A DNA stretch of 64,000 bases from the NCBI RefSeq assembly GCF_022458985.1, contig NC_061772.1:30231097-30295096 (forward strand). The letters run 5' to 3'. The translations under genes were made by a program, and so were the position numbers. Each line of letters begins with the position of its first letter. Position 1 is the first letter of the stretch. Positions 36,701-48,700 of the stretch are shown here, piece after piece. The stretch is from Mugil cephalus (lineage: Eukaryota; Chordata; Actinopteri; Mugiliformes; Mugilidae). The notes below the pieces were generated by a model, which was not told the origin of the DNA, did not search any database, and was given only the letters and a program-made list of their open reading frames with translations.

Positions 36701-39700
36701 AGTTGGTCAAGGCCAAAGAGGAAAGAGAGACTAAAGTGGCCGAGGTGGAACATCTGATAAAGCAGACTGAAGACGACATGAAAACTATTCAGGATCTTCG
36801 AGGGGAGGTCCAGAAGCAGATTGTGAGCCATCGTAATCATCTGTCTGAGTGTGAGACACACATCAGTTCGCTGAAGGAGCAGCTGGTGTCATCTGCCCAA
36901 AAGCTGCAGGAGTCTGAAGGTCTAGTGCTGCAACTCAAGGACAAAAATAACAGCAATGAGAAACTACAGCAAGAGCTTAAAGATAAAGAGGAGACATATG
37001 AAAAAGAGCTCAAATCCACCAAGGAAGAGCAAAACAAACTTTTGGCACAGGTGGAGAAATCAAATAGTGATGTTCAGAATCTCTCCAAACAGTTAGAGGA
37101 GTCACTGCAAGAGAAACTGGAAACCGTAGCGTCACTGGAAAACCAGCTAAAGGCAACTGATAAACAGGTCGAGGACGAGAGGCAGAAATTCAACACAGAG
37201 TTACAACTTAGGGATTCAGAAAATCAAAAACTGAGCAGCGAACTTCAAAGCAAATCCGAAAATATCACCAAACTCAAGAACCTCTTAAAAAACACAAAGA
37301 CTGAAAAGCAGCAGTTGCAAGAAAAGTTGAAAGGGCTGAATGCGGAGCTTGACCTGCAGAAGCAGAGTGCGAAAGAGCTCAATGAAAAGGTTTCATCTGC
37401 TCTTGAACTCAATGGCAGCCTGGAGAATCAAGTGCACTTCCTCACAAAAGAGAAAGAGAGACTTGAAGTGGAAATAACTGAACGAGCAAAGAACATTTCA
37501 GAAGCTGCAGCTGACGTGGAGACCCTGCGGGCCAAAATATCTACTTTAGAAACACAGGATTCACAAAATAACAAGATTATTCAAGGGCTACAAAAAGATA
37601 AAGAGGAGCTGACAATTCGAACCAACGAGTTAAATAGAGTCCTTGAGCAAAGCAGTCACTCAAACTCTGAGATGTTGTTGGCGAAAACAAACGAATGCAG
37701 CAATCTCAGCCAGTTACTCAGGGAGAAGGAGGAGATGCTGACCCAGCTGCAGGAACAAGTGCAAAGCTTGACTTCTAATGTCAACCAGCTGCAGCGTGAC
37801 ACGGTGGAAAAACAGCAGAGTGCCACTGATCTGCTGGCACAACTAGAGGCCCAACAAAATCAGCGAACACAGCTGCAGGAAACGTTGTCTCTGCTCCAGG
37901 AGCAAGAATCAGCCCTGAAGTCTGGGTTAATGGAGAAGGACGCAGCGTTGAAACAGAAGGAGGAAGAGAACCAGAGTTTGCAGAATGAAATCACAGCTCA
38001 GAAAAATAGGCTACACACTGAGGCCGAGTCACTCAGGCAGCAACTTGCAGAAAAAGAAGAAATGTGTGAAAAATACAAAGATGAACTGAATGATACTAAT
38101 AAGGCTGTTAAATCTCTGAGTGAGCAGATCAGTGTCATGGAAGAAAATGGCAGAAAGTTCGAATCTGAAGCTGAGCAGAGGCAAGCCGAGTTGGCTAGCC
38201 TAAAGAGCCACATCCAGGCTCTCACTGAGCAAAACCAACAACTTCGTGCTGCTTGTGAATCCAGAGAGAAAGAGCTTGTTCGGCAAACCAAGACTGTGTC
38301 CGACCTTGATGGACAGCTTAAAGCGGCTCTTGAACAAAACTCCAGTTTTAGCGTGACTGTTAGCAGCCTGACAGAACACAATCAAAGGCTACAGGAAGAG
38401 CTAGCACACAACATGAAATCTGTTTCTGAACTAACCGCAGAGAGAAGTTTACTTCAAGAAAAGAATTCTGGGCTTGAAATTAAAATCTCAGACAATCAGA
38501 GAATAATCGAGGAGCTTACTTTTGCTGCAGATGAACTAAAGAAGATCCTCAGGGAGAGTGAGCAATCAAACTCTGCAGGTCTACTTGAGAAAACAACTGA
38601 ATGTGCTAATCTGTCAAAAACGCTAAGAGAGCGAGAAGAGCATCTTCATAGTTTACAAGAGCATGCGGATGGTTTAAAATTGCAAGTTAGTCAACTCAGC
38701 ATGTCTTTGAATGACAAAGATCAGATGTTGTCAGAAAAGAGCTCACAGATGGAGGCTCTGCAGAACCAGCTGGTTCAGCTGCAGGACACGCTGTCTATGC
38801 TTCAGGAACAGGGATCTGTTCTGAAGTCAGGACTGGTGGAGAAAGACACTCTGCTTCAGCAGAAAGCAGAGGAATGCAACGTTTATCAGAAGGAGGTCCT
38901 GCTACAGAAAGACCTCCTGTCACAGATACAGGGTGAGGTAGAGTCACTTAGACAACAGTGCTTTGAGGCAAAACAGCAGGTAGAGCACAAAGAACAGGCA
39001 TTAAACGAAGTCACAAATGAATTTCAGAACCACAAAAACGAGCTGAACAAACGAAATGAATCTGTGATTTCACTCAGCAGTCAGCTCGGGGCCATGAACG
39101 AGAACGTTGCAGAGATGGAGGTTGAAATTACCAACCTCAAGGCTTCTGTGGAGAAGCTCAGTGCAGAAAATCGTGAGCTGATGCAGGAGCACGACCAGAG
39201 GAACGCAGAAATAATTGACTTGAAAGACAGTGTACAAGCACTGAATGAGCAGAACACAAGACTGAAATCTGAACTTCAGAAAACAATGTCGGAGCTGTCT
39301 CAAGCACGTGAGCAAGTCACAAATCTCAAAACGGAAGTCTGCGACAGAGATGGCGAGCTCACAAAGGCCAACTCGGAGAAAGAGTCCCTTAACCAGGCTG
39401 TGCAAGGAAAAGATGACAATCTGAAAGAGAAGGAGAATTTGATCCAACAGCTCAACAGTAAGCTTGCTGAGCAGACAGAGCAGCTGAAACGGAAAGCAGA
39501 TGAAAACGTCAGTTTACAAACACAGGTTTCAGAGCTCGAAGATTCTGTGTGCACATTCAGAAGTCAAGTTGATAGTCTCACTTCCGAGTCTTCCATTCTG
39601 AAGAACACTCTGACGAAAAAGGAACAGTCGAACCTTGAATATCAGAGTCACTCCTCTGCTGCTGTTGAAAGTCTCAATTCACATCTACAAGCTAAAGAGG

Positions 39701-42700
39701 CAGAATGTGAGAGCTTAAAAGAACAGATTTCACACCTTGGAGAATCTACCACAAAGCTCAACACGTCTCTCCAGGTTCAGATATCTGAAGCGGAAAATCT
39801 CAAAAAGGCCTTGGAAGAAAAAGAAGCAGCTCTTTTGGAGCAATCCAAGTCTATCCAGGAGATTCAAAGAAGAGCAGATGAGGCGTTGCTCTTCAAAACC
39901 CAGTTCATGGAAAGCACAGAGCTGGTGTCACAACTGCAGAGTCAGATTCAGTCACTATCTGCTGAATCGGAAAAACTCAAAAAGTCAGCAGAAGAGATGC
40001 AAAGTGCCTTCGACAACCTACAAGAGAAATATGCAGCTAATTTAGAGGAGTTACAAGATGTGAGACAGCAGCTCTCTCAGAGGACTGATGAGGTGTCCAA
40101 CCTTAGGACATTAGTAGATGATTCCAGTCATGAGCATCAGGCAGCACATACATCAATAGAAACACTGAGACATGAGTTATCCGTGGTCCATCACAAACTT
40201 GAGGAAACCGAAGTCCTGAACTCTAGTCTTTCAAAAGAAAAGGATGAAGCTTTTGCTTCTCATCAAGCTAGCGTGTCACTGCTGACGGTGGAAATAGAAA
40301 GACTCAAGTCTCAACATCTTCAGGTTGTGGCACAAATGAATGCTCTGACAGAAAACCTTGAACAGAGGGAAATGGCTCTCCATGCAATCAATAGTCAGTA
40401 CACAGCCCAGGCCAAACACGCGTCTCAGCTGGTCTCAGAAATGCACAAACTAGAAGAGCAAAATAGGCGACTAAACGAGGAGCTCAGTTTGTCGAAGGAG
40501 GAGCAGCTGAAGCTTCACACTGCAGTCACTAGTGAAAACGCACGTTTGCAAGAGGAAGTTAGAAAACTTGTTGCAGAGAAGGAAGAGCTGGAAAACAAAC
40601 ATCATCAGATTTGGGCATCACAGGGGGAGCTGCAAGTTCAAATGGAGCAGAAGTCCAGCAGCATGAACGAAATAATGGAGAAAGTGACGTCCGAGAAGCA
40701 GAGCCTTCAAGCAAAGGTTAGTGCCAAAGACGAAGAACTTTCTCAATTAAAAGAAAACGTTCAAAAGATAGAGCAAATTCTGCAGGACTCTGAGAAAGAG
40801 TGGCTGTTGGTTTTGGATAGAGAAAAACAGGATAAGAATCTGCTTGTAGAACAGTTGAAAAGTGTTGAGAATGAAATGAAATCTAAAGATGTTAAAGTTA
40901 ATGCTTTGAAACAAGACTTGGACAGTTTGCAGGAGAAACTAGCCGAGGCCTTCTCCGCCATAAGGCAGCGCTCTGATCAACTGAGCGCAAAAGAGTTGGA
41001 AGCATCAGCATCCAGGGTTCAACTGGAGACAGTGCTAGCATCAATCCAGGAGAAGGATAGGGAGAACCATCATTTACAGCAGGCTCTGAAAGCGGTGCAA
41101 GATGAGTTACAAAAACTTGTAGTGAGAAGAAATGGTTCTGACAAAGTCTCGAAAGTATTGCCACCATCTGAGACATCTGCTGCTTTAAATGAAGACAGAA
41201 CCTCTGTACAGGATATGATAAAACTGTTTGAGGAAAGCCACCAGTCTGAGGTGGATGCTTTGAATAAAGAGCTGGCCAAAACGGTTGCACAGCTAGAAAA
41301 GGCACAGAATATTCTTAATGAAGGTGAAAGGAATAATGATGAGAAGGCTCAACAAATCGCCCACTTGCAGGAAACCGTTGAGCATTTAGAGACTCAGTTT
41401 AATGCTGAGTTGGAGAAAGTGAAAGAAGCTGCTATCAAACACGCCACTTTACAGAATGAATTAAAAGCAAAAGATGAACAAATGGGCTGTATGAGCGTTC
41501 AGATCAGTCAGCAGAAGGAGATACTCTCTGGACTTAGTCAGCAGTTAAATGAGAAAGATTCAAACATCACCCAAGTCGCAGAGTCTGCCTCAAATGAGCG
41601 AATGAAGCTTGTGGAGGAAAACAGGTTGCTGTTAGCACAACTGGAGAGTGTGGAGCAAGCACATAAAACCTCAGTGAAGAGGCTCGAAGAGGTTTCTCAG
41701 CAGCTAGAAGAACATATTTCACGCTCTCAAAGTGAAATTGAGATCAAGAATTCAGAGATGCTTGAACTGATGAAGGCAAAAGGTGATCTGCAGAGTGAGC
41801 TCGCAAAGGTGTCCAAAGAAAAAGATGCTCTGAAGAAGAAGCTTCAGGCGGCTCTCGTTGTGAGGAAAGATCTTTTAAAAAGAATTGACGAATATGAAAA
41901 CCAGAAAGAAGAGAGTGTAAACGTTAATACCGAGGTTTCACTTCTACAGGAAAAATTGCATGGAGTAACACAACAAGCTAAAACTTATGAAGAAAACATT
42001 TCCCTTCTTGAAAAGAAAGTGGCTCAGAATGAGGGAGAGATTCTTGAACACAAAGCAGAAATGCAAAGACTTGTGGAACAATTACAGTCAGAAAGACAAA
42101 CTCTGCAAACAACATTAAATGAGAAAGAAGCGTGTTTGTCAGAAACATTACAAACTCTCAGTGAGAAAAACACCCTCATTGATCAGCTGCAGGCCAGTGC
42201 TGCAGGGAGGGAAGAAGCTTTTGAGCAAGACAGAAATAAACTGATGTTGAAATTAGAAGAGCTTCAAAATGAAATGAAATCATGTAAGGATGAGTTAAAT
42301 GATAAATCTTCCTCTGCTGCTAGTGCTGTTGATCTAGAAAACGAGCTTGCTCAGATAAAGCTAGAAAAGGCAACACTACAGAAAAAGGCCCAGGCTGCTT
42401 TGCTGGCACGCAAAGAGACGATGAAGAAAGCTCAGGAAAATGAAAAGAAACTAAGTCAAGAACTGGCTGAACTGAAAGACGACTACAAAGCTCTCCTAGA
42501 ACAACAGTGCCAGCAGACCAACGAGCTAAACGCTGTCCAGTTACAGTTTGATGAGAAGGTCAGGGAGCTTGAAGATATTCATAAGACCTCTTTGTCTTAT
42601 CTGGATGAACTGGGCACTTTAAGACAGCTTGTTGAGGAGAAGGATAAACATCTGCAAGATTTAAAGATGTCCTTGGCTGAGAAAGAGAGCCAGTGCCATT

Positions 42701-45700
42701 CTCTGTCACACTTGCAAACAGAGCTAGAAACCGTAAAATCCAGGTTGGAGAGCGTGTCGGTTGAGATGTCAAGTAAAGATGATGCTCTCATAGCTATGGA
42801 ACAAAGAGAGGGTTCTTTGAAAGTTAAATTGCAAATGTTAGAGAATGATTTGGAGAAAGCTTACGCAGTAGCGAGAGAAAAAACAGAAGAAGTTGAGAAA
42901 TATCAGGAAACAGTCAAAGATGCAGAGCTTAAGACCCAACAACAGACTCAAGTATTCGCAGAAGAAAAGTGTCACATTTTAATAAAAGAAAATGAGGCAC
43001 TCATGGAGCAAAATAATCAGATGAAAGTGCAACTTGAGACATCAGTTGCTTTAGCTTCGCAGAAATCTTTAGAAGTCCTAAGCATCCAAAAGACATTAGC
43101 AGAGACGCAACAGCAGCTCAGTGAAGAGAAAGATGTTTTGTCCATAGAGCTTGAAAAGGCAAAGTTGCAGTTTTCCGAAACACAATGGACACTTGATTCA
43201 TTGAAACAGGAGAAAGAAAATGCTGTCAGATTAATCAGTGAACTCAGAGATGATGTGACAACGCTGCGCAAGCAGCTGGAAGAGTCAGAGAAAGAAATTA
43301 AAAACCTTGAAGCCAAACTGAAGGACAAAGATGATGCATTGGTAGTTTCTCAGTGTCAGGCTTCAGAAAAAGAAGAACTAATTGCTGCACTAGAACGGCA
43401 GTTACAACAGCAAATTAAAATGCATGAGATGGCCATTGAAAAGATGAGAATGGAGGCTGACGAGCTCCAGAAATCTCAACAAGACGGTAACAGAATGAAT
43501 GATCAGGACAACCAAAACAAAATTGCCCTTCTTACCAAGAAACTTCAAGCAGCCTTAGTTTCTAGGAAAGAACTCTTGAAGGAAAATGCAGTGCTCAAAG
43601 AAGAAGCAGAAAAGCAGTCAGCCAGACACAAAGAGAAAGAAGCAAAGTTTGCTGCCCTGGAATCATCAGTGTTCAAGTTAAAACAACAAAATACAGAACT
43701 GGAAAGCACTGTGTCATCGGTCACAAAAGAGAAAGACGATCTGAGCACTGAAGTCGATCGCGTCCTTAATGATAATCGGAGTCTGTCTGCAGCCTGTGAA
43801 AGTTTGAAACTCACCATAGAAAGCATCACTCAGCAAAAACAAGCCTTTTCATGCCAGCTCGAATCTCTGAAAGACTCTCAAACTGAGGAGTTGTCCAAGT
43901 GGAAGTCAAAGCACGCCGAGCTGAAACAAGAGTACGAGTCTCTTCTACAAGCATATGAAAACGTCAGCAGTGAAATGGATAAGATGAGGCAGCTTTTGGA
44001 GGGGGCCAAGAGAGATCGTCAGGAAGCCCTTCGAAAACTACACAAGCAAGAGACCGAGATGGAGACTCTGGAGAAGCAAACCCGAGAGATGGAGGATGAA
44101 AATGAAAAAATCAAAGAGAGAATGCACAAGTTCTCCAAAGAGAAACGGTTAAAGATTGAAGAGCTGGAGGAAGAGAATCAGAAAATAAGAAACCAGCTGT
44201 CTGAGCTCGATGGAAACCACAAAATGTCAATGTGCGAGCTAAGCGATAAGAACCAGCAACTAGAGTTAGAGATTTGCCAGCTTAAGGAGTCTTCAGAGGG
44301 TCTCAGAGTAAAGCTTACAGAGATGCAGGCAGAAAATGCCCAATTGGCAGAAAATCTTGAAGAAGCAAAGTGTTCATTGGAAAAGATGGGCTCAGAATCA
44401 AATTCATACACAAACAACATGCAGCTCAAACTTGATGAGGCGCTTAGTTTGAATAATTCTCTAACTGCACAGATTGAGACCCAGAAAACTGAACTTGGTG
44501 CTCAGCTAGAAATTAACAACTTGCTGCAAAAAGAGAAGCAACAGCTTTCTGAAAGAATTGAAAAGATACAGGTTGATTATGAATTGCAGTTGGGGAAGAA
44601 AGATGATTCTATTAAAGAGCTCAAAGACATTATAAACAGACACAGACAAGAGACTATCAGCCTAAATGAGAAGGTGAGGATCTTGGAGGACGACAAGTGT
44701 CTTTTGCAAGAGGAGCTTGAAAATGTCCAAGAGATCTCAGACAAAGTGAAGAATGAAAATGAATATTTGGAAACAGTGATCCTCAAGAACTCTGAAAGAA
44801 TTGATGAACTGACCGAATCCCTCGGTGCTTTGCAAACTAAGAACACACAGCTCAGCGCTCAGCTCACAGCCAGTAAGGAGTCAAATAATCAAGTTCGTCA
44901 GGAAAAAGAGCAGGAGCAGCTTAAGCTAGTCAGAGAATTAGAAGACAAACTCAAGACTGTTCAAAGAGGCAGTGAGGGCTCCAAGAATGTGAAGAAAGAA
45001 CTGCAGGAGCTGCTCAAAGAAAAGCATCAAGAGATAAATCAGCTGCAACAAAACTGCATCAAATACCAGGAGCTGATTTTAGATCTGGAGAGCTCTCTGA
45101 AGAGCTCACAGTCAGCCTGTGAACACTTGGAGAAAGGTATGAACAAAAGCTCAGAGAAGATATCGCTTTTAGAGGAGAGATGTAAGCAAGCAGAAGCTGA
45201 GTTAATGACACACAAGAATCTTCTCCAAGAGGCAGAGGAAAAGATCAGGAGTGCGCAATCAGAAAGAGACCAGCTGGTTCTTGAACTGTCGCAGCAAAGT
45301 AAACAGCGTGAGGCCACAGAGAAAACAAAATCACTACAAAATGCAGACGAAACTCAGACAAATGCTTACATGGAGAGTCAGTTTGCATTGCAACAGCAGA
45401 TAAACGACCTGAAGGATTTAAAAGATAAAGAAAGTCAAAGAGTTGATGAACTGACACAGCAGCTTGACTCTCAGAACCTACAAATAAACAGTCTAAAGAG
45501 AGCAGCCGAGACCAATGAGGCGAAGCTGTCTGCTTTGTCTTCCACACCGCATGGGGCAAATTCTGCCAAAATTTGGAATGACTTGTACCAAAAGACCCTG
45601 CACGAGAAGGACAACCAGCTCCTCGAGCAAGGTTTCATGATCAAAAGATTCCTGGAAGATATGAGATTAAAAGACAAAGAGGTGAACGAACTACGAGTGA

Positions 45701-48700
45701 CTAAGTCCAGACTGGAGAGGACGTTGAACGAGTACTCGGTTGCGGCGGCCGCCCAGCAGCGACAGCTGTTTGTCATGAGCGCAACCAATGCTGAACTCAG
45801 TGAGACTGCAGAACTCATGACTTTGCAGGTGAAGGAACTTAGCGCTCAAGTGGATAAAATGGAACAAGATAAAAACACACTGAACCGACTGCTTGCTGAC
45901 AAAGAAGACGTGATTTCCCAGCTGCAGCTTGGTCTCCAGCAAACGGAGAAGCTACATGCCGACACAGATGCTCAGCTGCTTCTGTTACAGGCTCAAAAAG
46001 ACAAAATTCAGGCCGAATTTGAGAAGCAGGAGGGAATCGCTCAGCAACTCAAAACACTCCTTCAAAGTAAAGACAGCGAAATCTCCTCTCTGCTGTCCTG
46101 TAAAGATGGACAGATGTCAGGATATCTAGAACAGCTGCAGGCTAATTATCGCACCCAGGTGTCGGTTTATGAGGATAGACTGACGTCTTTACGTTACCAA
46201 AGGGAGAAGGCTGACAAAGAGCTGAGAGGACTGGAAGCCAAGGCCAAAAGCCTGCAAATTAAAGTGAACAGATCTCAGCAGGAAAAGGAGCAAATGGCAA
46301 CAAAGATGGAGTCGTTCAAGAACTCGATGGTGTCTTTACAAAGCGAACGCGAGCGCCTGATGTCAGAATACAGAATGCTTGAAGCCAAGAGTCAGTTAGG
46401 GCTAAAGGGTAAAGAGGGCTCTGCTGATGGGGAGGGTGGTGCAACAAAAGGCCTTAAACATGAAATAAGAAAACTGTTACATCAGATGGACGATCTGAAT
46501 TCAGAGAATGCTATGCTCAGGGCTCAGCTGGTTCGGTACAGAGAGGACTTAAATCAAGTTTTATCTCTCAAGGACAACCAGTTGAAAGTGCTGCTGAAGA
46601 AGCAGCAGGATGTCATTAAGAACCTTGAAAACCAAAAGGCTGCTGCAGAAAAGCAGCACAGAGAGTCTCGGTCAGAACTCTTAAAGGAAGAAGAGACGAG
46701 CAATACGTTAAAAACAGAGAATTCAAAGCTTAGAGCTCAAGTGTTAGAATTGGAAGCTGAAATATCGACACAGAAGACGCAAAGAGCCACGACAAATGAG
46801 GGAAAAGTGATCGCTGACTTGCAGGAAGCTGTGGCAACTAAAGCAGCTGAATGTAATGACCTCCAGCAAAAACTTCTCTCCCAGAAAATCTCAATTGATG
46901 AGCTCAATCACAAAATGCAGCTGCTGGAAAAGGAAACTGACCAAAAACTAGCTGAAGCAGAGGACAAATACAACAAAGAGCTGGACTCGTTTGAGCGTGA
47001 GGTGGAACTGTCGAGAAGCGAGCGAGAGACGGCAGATCAGAGGGTGGCAGAGCTCGCAAAAGACCTGCTTGAAATGGAGCAAAAGCTATCAGAGGCAAAT
47101 TCTCAAAGCAAAGACGTGAGGTCTCAAAATGACTCCCTGCGCAAAGCCATGGCCGCACTGCAGAACGACCGAGACCAGCTCATAGAGGACTTCAAGATCC
47201 TCAGGAACAGATATGATGAAGAGCTCAGAGAGACTCAGTCGTCCTTGAACAAAGTTGAGCGCAGCCTGCAGGACGCCACCTCAGACCTGGCCATGTTTTC
47301 CAAAGAGAAGGACATCCTCGTGCATAAATTAAAAGCTGTCGAGAGCAAAGACGCAGACATTGAACTGAACAAGTTGTTGGACGAGCTGTCGAAGGCCTTG
47401 TCAGAAAAGGAGAGAGACCTGAAACAGGCCGTTTTGGAAAACACCACTTACAGCAGGCAGCTGTCGGCTTTCTCCAGATCCATGGCCAGCCTCCAAAACG
47501 ACCGAGACAGGCTGATGGACGAGCTGGCCGGGGCCAAGAGAGAGGTTGACTCCAGGCAAGGCTCAGACCCAGAGGCTGCCTTTGCAAAAGGAAGTGACGG
47601 CAGTGCCTCCCAGACTGAGAGAGAGAGGCTGGTAAGTCAAGTAATCAGCTATCATTTGAGTTTGGCTGTTGCTTGCACTTCCTTTCTCCGCTGTGGTTGT
47701 TTTTACAAACGGCATGCAGGGTCCAGGTCCATGGTTTTGTTGTCGGGTTGTTGTATAGACTGTAGAAAAATGGATGATCTGCCTCCACTTCCTCCTGTTG
47801 CTCAAACTGACACTGAGATCTCAACATCTTGCATGTTTGGAGCACTATGAGCGGTTTCAACTGAGCGATTGTCAGTGGCAACTGTCAGTCATCATGATGT
47901 CGCATCCTGTTTTTTTCTAAGTCAAGCAAAAAACTACGTGGAAATTGTTAGAAAAAAGTTTTAGTTTGGTCCAAGTCCCATCCACTAACGTCAAGCTCAT
48001 GACCTATACTGCAGGCGGCCACCAGGGGGAGCTCGTGTTTTGGCTTCACTTTTGAATTGTCTTCATAGTTTCCACTTTTCTACAGTCTATGGTTTGTCGT
48101 TGGTGGTGTTTACATACCATTGCTTTGACTTGCATGGTACTACTTTTTTTTTTTTGCTGGAAGTTACGTGTTCTGGTGACATATTTTTGTGTGGGTGAAA
48201 TCTATTATCTTAATAATTGTTGACATTTTGTGGTATTTTTTCATGTCATTGCAGGTGACGAGGCAGAAGGTGGATGAACTGCAGCAGGAAGAAACAGCAG
48301 AGCTCAGGTAAACAGGAGCAACACTCTTCTGCCCTGTCTTGGGTCTGGTGACGGGTATCGATCCTGAATCAAGTTGATCCTGATGCATTATGAGCTTATT
48401 TAGGGATATTTTGGTTTCAAAAGTAAAGCTAACGTAGATATTGGTTTCAGAGATTTGAGGGATTTCCACAGTGTTTTTCCTCTAATTTCGTCGACCAATT
48501 TTGTTGCCACAAGAATTGTCCTATAAAACCAGTCTCACACGACCGCAGGGAACAGCATGAATTTAAAACGTTCATACCAGGATTTTATGAATTTCAAGTC
48601 AAGCTCGATTTGGAAAAAATATACATTTTCAACCGAGCCCTACATGGATCAGGTTGTTCCCTGAATGGTGGAGCACAGACAGTGTTGCTGGATACAGGTG

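Noticed and set aside
36420-47587. Many minus-strand frames of 60-135 codons inside the giant exon
   Set aside because: They are shadows of the plus-strand coiled-coil codons (Glu/Lys/Gln/Leu read backwards as Ser/Phe/Leu/Cys).
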